Shown in pieces: positions 17,108-25,801 of a stretch of 64,000 nt of DNA (the stretch's first letter is position 1; each line of letters opens with the position of its first letter). The translations under genes were made by a program, and so were the position numbers. The notes beneath the pieces were generated by a model. It saw only the letters and a list, made by a program, of their open reading frames with translations, was not told the DNA's origin and made no database searches. This DNA comes from Paraburkholderia elongata (lineage in GTDB: Bacteria > Pseudomonadota > Gammaproteobacteria > Burkholderiales > Burkholderiaceae), in NCBI RefSeq assembly GCF_013177735.1, contig NZ_WOEZ01000086.1, positions 49,994 to 113,993 on the forward strand, in the 5' to 3' direction.

Positions 17108-17843
17108 GCGAGTTGCTTTCATCACTGGCGGTATGGGCGGGCTCGGCGCCGCCATCAGCCGGCGCTTGCATGATGCCGGCATGGTTGTCGCCATGTCGCA
17201 TTCCGAGCGCAACGATCACGTCGCCACGTGGCTCATGCACGAACGCGATGCCGGCCGCCGTTTTCATGCGTACGAGGCGGATGTGACCAGCTTCGAATCG
17301 TGCGCGCATTGCGCTGAACGCGTGCTCAAAGAGTTTGGCTCTGTCGACGTGCTCGTCAACAATGCGGGTATCACGCGCGATTCGACCTTCGCCAAGATGA
17401 ACAAAGACAATTGGGATGCGGTGCTGCGCACCGATCTCGATTCACTGTTCAATATGACCAAGCCGTTACTAAACGGGATGGTCGAGCAAAAGTTCGGACG
17501 TATCGTCAACATCGGCTCGGTGAACGGCGCTCGCGGCGCGTTCGGTCAGACCAACTATGCGGCGGCCAAGGCCGGCATTCACGGCTTCACGATGTCGCTT
17601 GCGCTGGAGGTCGCAAAACATGGCGTGACGGTCAACACAGTGTCGCCAGGCTATCTGGCGACTGCGATGACCGCCGCGATTCCCAAGGACGTCATGGACG
17701 CCAGAATCCTCCCGCAAATACCCGTCGGCCGGCTCGGTCAACCTGACGAGATCGCGGCGCTCGTTGCGTTTCTCTGTTCGGACGACGCGGGTTTCGTCAC
17801 AGGTGCGGACTTCGCGATTAACGGCGGCATGCATATGCGGTGA
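17097..17843 (+). CDS. phaB: Acetoacetyl-CoA reductase
   Basis: A 248-residue short-chain dehydrogenase that reduces acetoacetyl-CoA to (R)-3-hydroxybutyryl-CoA with NADPH, the second step of PHB synthesis. It has the nucleotide motif TGGMGGLG at 10-17 and NNAG at 88-91. The catalytic triad is S141, Y154 and K158. The residues GQTNYAAAKAG and the C-terminal INGGMHM are typical of PhaB. The start at 17,097 lies inside the phasin gene in another frame. A generic 3-ketoacyl-ACP reductase is the main alternative. Confidence 0.88.
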   Translation: MSAKRVAFITGGMGGLGAAISRRLHDAGMVVAMSHSERNDHVATWLMHERDAGRRFHAYEADVTSFESCAHCAERVLKEFGSVDVLVNNAGITRDSTFAKMNKDNWDAVLRTDLDSLFNMTKPLLNGMVEQKFGRIVNIGSVNGARGAFGQTNYAAAKAGIHGFTMSLALEVAKHGVTVNTVSPGYLATAMTAAIPKDVMDARILPQIPVGRLGQPDEIAALVAFLCSDDAGFVTGADFAINGGMHMR

Positions 17844-17899
17844 CAGCCGGAGTTGGCTGGGGTCACACTTTCCGCCGCGCTTTGGACGACGAGTATCGC

Positions 17900-17913
17900 T
17901 TGATACATTTCAA
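17900..17913. promoter_or_regulatory. FNR-type box, one mismatch
   Basis: TTGATACATTTCAA has a perfect left half and TTCAA on the right. It is centred 75 bp upstream of the frameshifted alcohol dehydrogenase, an activating distance with a leader of about 34 nt. Confidence 0.65.
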
Positions 17914-17981
17914 TCGTCGCGTCGTCCGTCATCCTGAAGTCTGTCATACAGCAGGTTCGTTTCGATCAACGGAGGCAGTAG

Positions 17982-19021
17982 ATGAAAGCACTTGTTTATC
18001 ACGGTCCCGGCAAGAAATCGCTCGACGAAAGGCCCGTTCCCACGCTCGCCGCGGCGACCGACGCGATCGTCAAGATGACGCGTACGACGATTTGTGGCAC
18101 CGATCTTCACATTCTGAAAGGCGATGTGCCGAGCTGTGAGCCGGGGCGCATCCTCGGCCATGAGGGGGTTGGCATCGTGCAGCAGGTCGGCTCGGCGGTG
18201 TCGTCGTTCAAGTCGGGCGACCGGGTATTGATTTCATGCATTTCGTCGTGTGGCAAATGCGATTATTGCCGGCGTGGCATGTATTCACACTGCACCACCG
18301 GCGGCTGGATTCTCGGCCACAAGATCGACGGCACCCAGGCCGAATATGTGCGCATTCCGCACGCCGACACGAGCCTGTACCCGATTCCCGCCGGCGCCGA
18401 CGAAGAGGCGCTGGTGATGCTGTCGGACATCCTGCCGACCGGCTTCGAATGTGGTGTTCTGAACGGAGGGTACAGCCCGGCAGCACGGTGGCAATCGTCG
18501 GTGCCGGACCGATTGGGCTCGCCGTGCTCCTGACCGCGCAGTTTTATTCGCCTGCGCAGATCCTGATGATCGATCGTGATCCGAACCGCCTTGAAGTGGC
18601 GCGCCGATTCGGGGCTACCGGGTGTATCGACATCGGCCGGGCGGATCCGGTCGCCGAAGTCATGAAGTTGACCGAACAAACGGGCGTCGATTGTGCGATC
18701 GAGGCGGTCGGCATACCCGCAACGTTCGAGCTGTGCGAAGCGATAGTCGCGCCCGGCGGCGTGATCGCGAATGTCGGCGTGCACGGCGTAAAGGCCGATC
18801 TGCACCTCGAAAAGCTTTGGGATCGCAACATCGCGATTACGACGCGCCTTGTCGATACCGTCAGCACGCCGATGCTGCTCAAGACGGTTCGCGCCGGCCG
18901 CATAGATCCCGCGAAACTCATTACACACCGTTTCCAACTCTCGGATGTTGTCGGCGCTTACGACACGTTCGGCCGCGCGGCCGAGACGCATGCGCTGAAG
19001 GTAATCATCGAGGTCGCGTAG
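17982..19021 (+). pseudogene. Frameshifted zinc-dependent alcohol dehydrogenase
   Basis: The first 165 or so codons encode an MDR-type dehydrogenase: MKALVYHGPGKKSLDERPVP, catalytic site CGTDLH and GHE, and structural zinc cysteines in CISSCGKCDYC. Near 18,468, just after VLNGG, the frame shifts; the remainder (VQPGSTVAIVGAGPIGLA to VIIEVA) continues in another frame to 19,021. One lost base explains it. Both halves are otherwise well conserved, so the lesion is recent or a sequencing error. The intact enzyme would be about 346 residues and resemble a Tdh/formaldehyde-dehydrogenase-like reductase. An FNR-type box precedes it. Confidence 0.85.
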
Positions 19022-19152
19022 AAAGCGCCCGTTGCGCGGACAGATCCGACGGGCTGTTCCGGAGAGTGGCGAGGCCGGGTGAGCAATGCGGCAGAGCCAC
19101 TCAATCCAGTCCAAAGTCCATGACGTTCATGGATGAATCAAGGAGGTACACG

Positions 19153-19581
19153 ATGAGCAACTTGACCCGTTTTGACCCGTTTCCGCTCGAACCCATGTCG
19201 GAACTATTTCAGGGCCTGTTCCGTCCGCTGCGCGGCGCGGGCGGCGATGCGCCATTGGCCGACATCAAGGTCGACGTAACGGAAAGCGACACGGCATACG
19301 CAGTGAAGGCCGAACTGCCGGGCGTCGAAAAAAACGATATCGACGTGAAAATCGACGGCAACCTCGTATCGATCAGCGCCAAGGTGGAACGCGATCAGGA
19401 ACTGAAGGAGGGCGAGCGCGTGATACGGCGCGAGCGGTATTCCGGCGCGGTCAGCCGGTCGTTTTCGCTCGCGAGCGAGATCGACGAAGCCACGGCGGCT
19501 GCGGAGTACAAGGACGGCGTCCTTTCGTTGACGCTGCCCAAGAAGGCGGCGTCCGAGCGCAAGCGTCTGCCGATCGCGTGA
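19153..19581 (+). CDS. Small heat shock protein Hsp20
   Basis: A 142-residue alpha-crystallin chaperone. The crystallin domain spans about 38-135 with PLADIKVDVTESDTAY, ELPGVEKNDIDVKI and GVLSLTLPKK; the usual C-terminal IxI is replaced by LPIA. It binds unfolding proteins without ATP. AAGGAGG upstream fixes ATG 19,153. It is followed 74 bp later by the three-BON protein, probably co-transcribed. HspX of the mycobacterial dormancy regulon is a functional parallel. Confidence 0.93.
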   Translation: MSNLTRFDPFPLEPMSELFQGLFRPLRGAGGDAPLADIKVDVTESDTAYAVKAELPGVEKNDIDVKIDGNLVSISAKVERDQELKEGERVIRRERYSGAVSRSFSLASEIDEATAAAEYKDGVLSLTLPKKAASERKRLPIA

Positions 19582-19655
19582 TTGACCCCGCGCCGGGCTG
19601 GTGGCTGCACGTCCGGTGCGCGGCGGCATCTTTGCATGCCATCAAGGAGCGGGCA

Positions 19656-20306
19656 ATGAAATCGGACATGGAACTGAAACGTCAGGTCGAGGACGAGCTG
19701 GCGTGGGATCCTGCGGTCGACATCACGGACATCGGCGTCGAGGTGCGCGACCGTGTAGTGACGCTCTCCGGGCACCCGGCCAGCTACGCCGAGAAACTCG
19801 CGGCGGAACAGGCGGCACAACGGGTGGCGGGCGTGAAGGCGGTCGTCGTGGAAATGGACGTTCGCCTTCTGCATACAGACGTACGAACCGATGAAGACAT
19901 CGCCAACGCCGTTCGCACGATCCTGCGCTGGACCGTCGCTCTTTCCGAGGACTCCGTCAAGGTGCAGGTCGAAAAGGGCTGGGTGACATTGAGCGGAGAG
20001 GTGGACTGGGCTTATCGGAGCCACGTTGCAATGCGCATCGTCGCGCACATGCGGGGCGTCACGGGTGTGTCGAACATGATCCGGATAGGCGGCGACGCGG
20101 CCGCCCAGGATATCGGCGATCAGATTAGCAAGGCATTGCAACGGCACGCCGAACGTGAAGCGAGACACATCGAGATCAAGGTGCACGAAGGTACCGTCAC
20201 GTTGACCGGCAAGGTCGACTCCGCCGCCGAGCGATCGGCCGCGCGCGGAGCGGCATGGTCGGCGCCGGGCGTGCACGCGGTCGTCGACAATCTGACGATA
20301 GGCTGA
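19656..20306 (+). CDS. Protein with three BON domains
   Basis: A 216-residue protein made of three BON domains (about 3-70, 77-145 and 150-216). Each contains the VxVxxGxVTLSGxV core (VRDRVVTLSGHP, VEKGWVTLSGEV, VHEGTVTLTGKV). BON domains bind phospholipid or other hydrophobic ligands. There is no signal peptide, so a cytosolic or inner-membrane-surface role is likely. The AAGGAGCGGGCA ribosome site supports ATG 19,656. Such proteins are typical of anoxia/stress clusters of Burkholderiales, with unknown mechanism. Confidence 0.9.
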   Translation: MKSDMELKRQVEDELAWDPAVDITDIGVEVRDRVVTLSGHPASYAEKLAAEQAAQRVAGVKAVVVEMDVRLLHTDVRTDEDIANAVRTILRWTVALSEDSVKVQVEKGWVTLSGEVDWAYRSHVAMRIVAHMRGVTGVSNMIRIGGDAAAQDIGDQISKALQRHAEREARHIEIKVHEGTVTLTGKVDSAAERSAARGAAWSAPGVHAVVDNLTIG

Positions 20307-20381
20307 CTTACGCTTCGGGGCCGGGTGCGCTTCTTTGGGGCGGCTTCGGCTTTGCGCGGCGGAAGAAATCAGGAGGCACTC

Positions 20382-20618
20382 ATGGCACTTTCGGGTAACG
20401 TCTGCGACAACGATTGGTCAGTGTCGGTGGTAACGCATCAGACGGCTGGCGGCTTCTATTGCGCGATCCAGCTCAGCCACAATTCGCCGGAAGGCGTTTT
20501 CCATCACGAGTTCACGCACAGCAGTATTTTCCCGACCGAGCGTGAAGCAGTGCTCGCGGGGTTGCGCGAAGGCATGGTCTGGGTGCACCTCAAGATGTCG
20601 AAGACGCTGTCGGTTTAG
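20382..20618 (+). CDS. Small conserved-looking hypothetical protein
   Basis: A 78-residue protein beginning MALSGNVCDNDWSVSV behind a strong AGGAGGCACTC ribosome site. It has an alternating beta pattern followed by a helix (REAVLAGLREGMVWVHLKM) and no membrane segment or signal peptide. It lies 75 bp after the BON gene on the same strand and may be the last gene of the hsp20-BON operon. I do not recognise the family. Confidence 0.7.
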   Translation: MALSGNVCDNDWSVSVVTHQTAGGFYCAIQLSHNSPEGVFHHEFTHSSIFPTEREAVLAGLREGMVWVHLKMSKTLSV

Positions 20619-20797
20619 GGCGGTAAATGGCGTGCGGAAAACACCGCAACCATCGTTCGGACAAGAGGGTTCGTCGCAATGAACGAGGGTCGTGCGGTGT
20701 GTTGCGGCTCGCCACCACGGTTGCTATCTCGTGCTGAGCGAGCTGTCGCCATTGCGAGGTTGCACAACACAGACGCACGCCCCTGGTGCGTCGCTGG

Positions 20798-20811
20798 TTG
20801 ATCCGCATCAA
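20798..20811. promoter_or_regulatory. FNR-type box, perfect palindrome
   Basis: TTGATCCGCATCAA matches TTGAT-N4-ATCAA exactly. It lies in the 374-bp gap 20,619-20,992, about 188 bp upstream of the next rightward start. A T-rich hairpin (CCTCA...TGAGG around 20,876-20,895) lies downstream of it. The gap may contain the eroded remains of an older gene, but I see no convincing reading frame. Confidence 0.7.
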
Positions 20812-20992
20812 ATGCTGGCGATCGAAGCTGCAAATGAGTCGTCGACGACATCGCGTTCGTGGCCGCCGCCGAGGGTCCTCAGTTGTTTTTTGAGGCTGAT
20901 GATCCGCTCGTTGACGTATAGTCCCACCATACGTTCCGACGTCCACGGTGAGGAACGAGCATAGGATGACCAGGTTTTGCAGGAAACGATAT

Positions 20993-21544
20993 ATGACTGA
21001 CGCATTTGAACGCCGAGCTCTGTTGATCCACCTCGGAGACGTGCTTGAGGCGATGAACTCCCTGCTAGAGCGCGGTAAGGACCGCGCGATCGTCCGCGAA
21101 CTGGCGGCAGAAAACGAGTCGCTGGCAGGCCGGCTGCTGCTTATGCAGATAGCGCCGCAGATGACTTCGCGGGAGTTTTTTACGCGGGCTGTCCGTGCGT
21201 TTTCCATATGGCCGCAGGCGCTGCTTGATGCCGATCTGGATGAAGAGCGCCTCGTCACTTCAGTTCAAGAAAATCTTTTCCCTGACAACCCGGACGGATG
21301 GCTCGCCTATGTCGCCGCCATGCAGACTGAAGTGCCGTGGTTCGGAAAGTACGCTTATTCCGATCGCACACAAGATGAAGCTTCAGCTGGCTTAGCGGCT
21401 AACGATCTCGACAGCGCCACGGAAGACCAGGCCGAGCGGACAGTCGATGTCGAACGTAACGGTGCTCAAGCCGAGGTTCGACGAGAAAGCGTTGAAAGCA
21501 CTGTGCCGATCTATCCTTCATGGCCGTGGAAGACACGGCCCTAG
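20993..21544 (+). CDS. Unrecognised 183-residue protein
   Basis: A frame beginning MTDAFERRALLIHLGDVLEAMN after an AGGAAAC ribosome site. Residues 1-115 look like a folded helical domain; the rest is acidic, low in complexity and probably disordered, ending IYPSWPWKTRP. There is no signal or membrane segment. It follows a perfect FNR-type box. Alternative starts at 20,966 and 20,948 exist. I do not recognise the family; codon use fits a real gene. Confidence 0.65.
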   Translation: MTDAFERRALLIHLGDVLEAMNSLLERGKDRAIVRELAAENESLAGRLLLMQIAPQMTSREFFTRAVRAFSIWPQALLDADLDEERLVTSVQENLFPDNPDGWLAYVAAMQTEVPWFGKYAYSDRTQDEASAGLAANDLDSATEDQAERTVDVERNGAQAEVRRESVESTVPIYPSWPWKTRP

Positions 21545-21616
21545 CTCGCTGCAAGCGCGGATCCTATTGCCGGTAATCGGCGTCGGAATGCAGCGCGACG
21601 CGCGCCGGTCGCGGGG

Positions 21617-21630
21617 ATGATCCAAGTCAA
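21617..21630. promoter_or_regulatory. FNR-type box, one mismatch
   Basis: ATGATCCAAGTCAA has one mismatch in the left half. It is about 166 bp upstream of the CBS-domain gene in the 21,545-21,789 gap. Confidence 0.55.
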
Positions 21631-21789
21631 ATCGCAGGACCCCTGCCACGCATAATCTGAAGACATGCGAGGCCAGATCGCTTGCTGATTGCCACGCCGC
21701 TTGCACTAGGCACCCTCGAAAGTGCGGTGCGTATGGCAATGGTCCGGCCTCGTAGGGAAACAGGGAATGGACAGTTAAGGAGACTTGTC

Positions 21790-22479
21790 ATGCGTGCATC
21801 CGATGTAATGACCAGCAACGTGATATCCGTCATGTCCGACATGACTGTACGCGAAGTTGCGAAGATTTTTGTCGATAAAGGAATCAGCGGCGCGCCGGTT
21901 ATAGATACGGAAGGCCATGTCGCAGGCATGATCAGCGAAGGCGACTTGCTGCGCCGGGTGGAACTTGGCACAGACGCGCATCGGCGTGCGTCGTGGCTTG
22001 AGTTCTTTTCATCGGGCGATGACGCGAGGGACTACATTAAGACGCATGGGCCGAAAGTTCGAGACGTGATGACTGCCGAAGTCGTTTCTGTGAGCGAAGA
22101 CACGCCTCTGAGCGAAGTAGCCAGCATTCTGGAAACACGGCGTATCAAGCGGGTTCCCGTGACAAGGGCGGGTCAGCTTGTCGGTATCGTGAGCCGTGCC
22201 AATCTTGTTCAGGCGTTGGCCAGCATTCCCGAAGAGCCAGTGGCGGATGTGGCCCTCTCGGATGGGGATATCCGTGCGACCCTAATGGGTGAGCTGGCCG
22301 GCCATAAGTGGGCCTTCGCCGGACGAAACATTGTCGTGAACGATGGTGTCGTGCATCTGTGGGGTATCTTTCACTCGATGGAAGCAGTCGAGGCAGTTCG
22401 CGTCGCGGCAGAAAGTATTCCCGGAGTGAAACGGGTGGAAGACCATACCGAACCTTACCCGGTGATGCCGGGTATATAA
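21790..22479 (+). CDS. CBS-pair protein with C-terminal BON domain
   Basis: A 229-residue protein. Two CBS motifs (about 1-60 and 88-145; both start with RxxDVMTxxVxSV) form a Bateman module that usually binds adenine nucleotides. A BON domain follows (about 160-227). It could report the energy charge of the cell to a partner. TAAGGAGACTTGTC upstream supports ATG 21,790. CBS proteins such as Hrp1 are also part of the mycobacterial hypoxia regulon. Partner unknown. Confidence 0.9.
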   Translation: MRASDVMTSNVISVMSDMTVREVAKIFVDKGISGAPVIDTEGHVAGMISEGDLLRRVELGTDAHRRASWLEFFSSGDDARDYIKTHGPKVRDVMTAEVVSVSEDTPLSEVASILETRRIKRVPVTRAGQLVGIVSRANLVQALASIPEEPVADVALSDGDIRATLMGELAGHKWAFAGRNIVVNDGVVHLWGIFHSMEAVEAVRVAAESIPGVKRVEDHTEPYPVMPGI

Positions 22480-22549
22480 AAGATCAAACGCGAAGCGTCT
22501 CGATCCGGAGTTTTGTGATTGAATCGCGCGATTCTTGGGGCACAAGATC

Positions 22550-22887
22550 ATGTACCGCAAGATCGCATTGGCCGTCGACGGAAGTGACGCGTCGAAGCGC
22601 GCGTTGGGCGAAGCGCTCGACATCGCAGCGCTCGCTCAAGAGCGGCTTCATGCCGTATATATCGACCCATGGTGCGTTTCGCCGTACGGCGGCTATTACG
22701 ACTCGGACACACTGCACAAAATTGTTTCTCCGTCCGACGATGGGCCGGCAGATTGCGCGATGAGGGCGCCGCGATGGCCGTGGCGCAATGTATCGAGCGC
22801 GATTTTGCAACGTGCAGGGCATGGCTAATAGGATTTCAGAGGACCGCTGCTCGGCCGTTGCGGCCATTGCCCCTGCCTCACTCGTGA
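22550..22887 (+). pseudogene. Frameshifted universal stress protein
   Basis: The start is a typical USP: MYRKIALAVDGSDASKRALG, then about 60 normal residues including YIDPWCVSPYGGYY. After DDGPAD near 22,750 the frame shifts. The neighbouring frame continues USP-like sequence (RDEGAAMAVAQCIERDFATC) and then degrades. The C-terminal ATP loop is absent. It closes the low-oxygen locus; the 230 bp beyond it (22,888-23,118) show nothing. Confidence 0.75.
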
Positions 22888-23118
22888 CTGCCAGTGAATG
22901 ACCGCTTCCGCGTAAAGCCAACGTCCTGCATCGACCTAATGCCGGCCTCGCCCCCGAGACTCACCCTGGTCAGGACGAAGGCGCTCAGCCTCCTAATGCC
23001 GGAACGGCGTTCTGCAAGATCGCTTCGATCCTTTTCCATACGTTGTTACTCAGCAGTGTTCGGGGCATTCCGTCTCACGCGCAAAAAGCAGTGTGCAAAC
23101 ACATTTCAGCGAATGCAA

Positions 23119-25296
23119 TCAGAACCTCCAGAAGAGGAAGTGTCGATGCCGTCGCGCATGGACCGTGCGGGGTGGCCAGGTCTCGGGGCCGAACCGCGCA
23201 TCCGGATCAATGACCCTCGCGCGCAGCGCCATGTCGTAGAACGCGCCCACCATCGGTAAGGCGCTGTGCGCGCCCTCGCCCCAATAGTCGTTGCCGAGCG
23301 TCACACGTGCATCGTCGAAACCCACCCATGCGCCTGCAACCAGTTGCGAATGCATCAGGATGAACCAGCTATCCGTGTTGTCCTGCGTCGTGCCCGTCTT
23401 GCCGGCCACATCGGCGCGAATCCCGAAGCGCGTCCGGATGCCTGCGCCGGTGCCCCGGTTAACGACGTCGCGCATCACGTCGACGAGCGTTTGCGCGGCG
23501 CCAGCGGGCAGTGCCTGTTCCGGCGATGTGCTCGCGAATTCGGCGAGCACCTTGCCGTCGTGATCCTCGATGCGCGTGACCATGCGCGGTTCGAGATAGG
23601 CGCCGCGGTTCGCGATCGTGCTGTACGCCGAGACCATTTCCTTGAGCGTGACGGGGCTCGTGCCGAGCGCGAGCGACGGCACCGCTTCGAGCGGACTCTC
23701 GCGCACGCCCATCGCACGCGCGAGCTGTGCGACCTTTTCGGGGCCTTCCTTTTGCATGAGCTGGGCGGTGACACGGTTGCGCGAATACACCAGCGCATCG
23801 CGCAGCGTCATCGGTCGGCCAGTGGGCGGTTCCGCGTCGCTAGGCCGCCAGCTCGCATGCCCGGTCAGCGGAATGGCGACGTTCCGGTCGACGAACGTAT
23901 CGTCCGGCCGCGCGCCGTCCGCAAAAGCCGCGCCGTAGACGAACGGCTTGAACGTCGAACCTGGCTGGCGCCGCGCCTGCTGCACGTGATCGAACGGCTC
24001 ATCACGGAAGTCGCGGCTGCCGACCCATGCCTTGATATCTCCGTTGCGCGGATCGATCGCGACAAACCCCGCCTGGATCTGCGTCTTGCTCCGGCAGAGC
24101 GCGCGGACGAACGTGGGGTTCGTGCCGAGCTTCCTGAGCGCGGCCGGATCCGATTGACCAGCATCGCGTGCGGCGCGGTAATCGGGCGTCTGCCGGATGA
24201 ATGTCTGGAACAGGTCGTTGCCCGGCCAGCAGCCCGTGCGTTCGTTCCATGCGTCGTTTGCGATCGATTGCAACTGGTTCGTCTGCCAGTCCATCGCCTG
24301 CGTCGCCATCGCCTGCAGTCGGGAATCGATGGTCGTGCGCACGACCAGCCCGTCGGCATAGATGTTGTAGCCATTGCGATCGGCCCACGCGATCAGCCAC
24401 TTGCGCAACTGCGCCGAGAAATGAGGCGCGGCGCCCGGTAGCGCGGTCTGCAACTCGAAATCGACGTTGAGCGGTTGTCGCTTCAACCAGCTGTAGGCGT
24501 CGGGCTTGAGCTTCCCATACTTGTTCATCTGCCCGAGCACTGTGTTACGCCGCTGCAACGCGCGCTCGGGATTGAGCACAGGGTTGTAGGCACTGTTGGC
24601 CTTCAGCATGCCGACGAGCGTCGCGCTTTCGAGGATGTCGAGCTGATCGGCCGATTTGCCGAAGTAGGTGCGTGCGGCCATTTCCACGCCGTAGGCGTTG
24701 TACAGGAACGGCACCGTGTTCAGGTACGTCTCGAGGATCTGATCCTTGCTGTACACGGCTTCGATCTTGAACGCCGTGATCGCTTCCTTAAGCTTGCGCG
24801 TGAGGGTCGGCGCGCGGCCGATTTCGTCGGGATACAGGTTGCGCGCGAGCTGCTGCGTGATCGTCGAGCCTCCTTGGCGGTCGCCGGAGAACGTATGCAG
24901 CGCGGCCGACGCGGTGCGCTTCCAGTCGATGCCGTGATGCTCGTAGAAGCGGCGGTCTTCGGTCGCTATCAGTGCATCCACCATGTACGGCGAGATCTGT
25001 TTGAGCGACACCCACTCGCGATTGACCGGCTTGAATTCCTCGAGTAGTTTGCCGTCGGCCGAGAGAATCTGGGCCGGCTGCTCGATTTTCGCCTTGCGGA
25101 TGTCGCCGATGCTGGGGGTGAACGGGATCAGGGCCAGGACATACACGAGGAAGAGCGCCGGGATGGCGGCGCAGGCCCATGCCGCGCCGCGCAGCGTGGG
25201 ATGGCGCAGGTGCCATAGGGCCCGGGCGACGGGTTGGTTCGCCAGGGTTAGCCCTTTTTCTAGGGTCTGTAGGAATTTGGGGATCAGGCGCTTCAC
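23119..25296 (-). CDS. Bifunctional penicillin-binding protein, PBP1A type
   Basis: A 725-residue class A PBP that polymerises glycan strands and cross-links peptides in the periplasm. A membrane anchor lies at about 38-60. The GT51 domain has the catalytic glutamate E113 in ATEDRRFYEHHG and GGSTITQQLARNLY. The transpeptidase has the serine in PGSTFKPF (about residue 447), SRN in YSRNRV, and KTG in GKTGTTQD. The arginine/histidine-rich C-terminus is unusual. It is a housekeeping-type gene that marks the end of the low-oxygen locus. Confidence 0.93.
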   Translation of the reverse strand: MKRLIPKFLQTLEKGLTLANQPVARALWHLRHPTLRGAAWACAAIPALFLVYVLALIPFTPSIGDIRKAKIEQPAQILSADGKLLEEFKPVNREWVSLKQISPYMVDALIATEDRRFYEHHGIDWKRTASAALHTFSGDRQGGSTITQQLARNLYPDEIGRAPTLTRKLKEAITAFKIEAVYSKDQILETYLNTVPFLYNAYGVEMAARTYFGKSADQLDILESATLVGMLKANSAYNPVLNPERALQRRNTVLGQMNKYGKLKPDAYSWLKRQPLNVDFELQTALPGAAPHFSAQLRKWLIAWADRNGYNIYADGLVVRTTIDSRLQAMATQAMDWQTNQLQSIANDAWNERTGCWPGNDLFQTFIRQTPDYRAARDAGQSDPAALRKLGTNPTFVRALCRSKTQIQAGFVAIDPRNGDIKAWVGSRDFRDEPFDHVQQARRQPGSTFKPFVYGAAFADGARPDDTFVDRNVAIPLTGHASWRPSDAEPPTGRPMTLRDALVYSRNRVTAQLMQKEGPEKVAQLARAMGVRESPLEAVPSLALGTSPVTLKEMVSAYSTIANRGAYLEPRMVTRIEDHDGKVLAEFASTSPEQALPAGAAQTLVDVMRDVVNRGTGAGIRTRFGIRADVAGKTGTTQDNTDSWFILMHSQLVAGAWVGFDDARVTLGNDYWGEGAHSALPMVGAFYDMALRARVIDPDARFGPETWPPRTVHARRHRHFLFWRF

Positions 25297-25460
25297 TCGG
25301 GGGTACCGTTCTGCTTAACGAAGGCAGCATCGTATCAAGATGCTGAGGGGGCCTGGTCGGCGGGTTTCGGTTGTGTACCTACGGCGTTGGGCTTTCCTTG
25401 ATCTGTTTGCCTGCTCGGCGCTTTTTTCTGTGCGCTTACGGTGTTGGCCTTTCCTTGCTT

Positions 25461-25655
25461 TGTTAGTGGTTTATTAGCGTTCGCCCCTGTGCGGGGCAGG
25501 CACTTACTTTCTTTGCCGCCGCAAAGAAAGTAAGCAAAGAAAGCGGCTCCAACCGCTAATTCTTAAGCGGGTCCCCTGGCTTGGAGGAGGTAGTGGTGCA
25601 TCTGGAATCCGTGCCCTCGCACATTCCGCGTTAGTGACAAAGGGCTCATCAGTTC
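25461..25655 (+). repeat. Long dispersed repeat, copy A
   Basis: It begins TGTTAGTGGTTTATTAGCG and includes an internal hairpin (CTTACTTTCTTTG / CAAAGAAAGTAAG). It then runs through a GGGTCCCCTGGCTTGGAGG core to CTCGCACATTCCGCG. Copy B lies inverted 150 bp away and copy C at 35,758. The 882-bp stretch 25,297-26,178 contains only these repeats and related TTTCCTTG-rich sequence, no gene. Confidence 0.85.
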
Positions 25656-25801
25656 CCACTCCGCACTGCGTGCGTCGCGGATGGGTATACCTGGCAAACC
25701 AGGGGCTTCGGTTCAGCGCAGTGAGGGCCATCGCAAAACGTGAGGGCCAAAACGCAGCGAGCGGTCTTATGGAGTGCTCTTCGGCGCGCGCAGCGCCGCC
25801 G

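Noticed and set aside
20811..20930. Minus-strand frame of 39 codons (MVGLYVNERIISLKKQL...)
   Set aside because: It reads like a real protein segment, but it has no ribosome site and ends inside an FNR-type box; at most a gene relic.
23266..24441. 391-codon plus-strand frame opposite the PBP gene
   Set aside because: Arginine/histidine-rich shadow of a clearly coding minus-strand gene.
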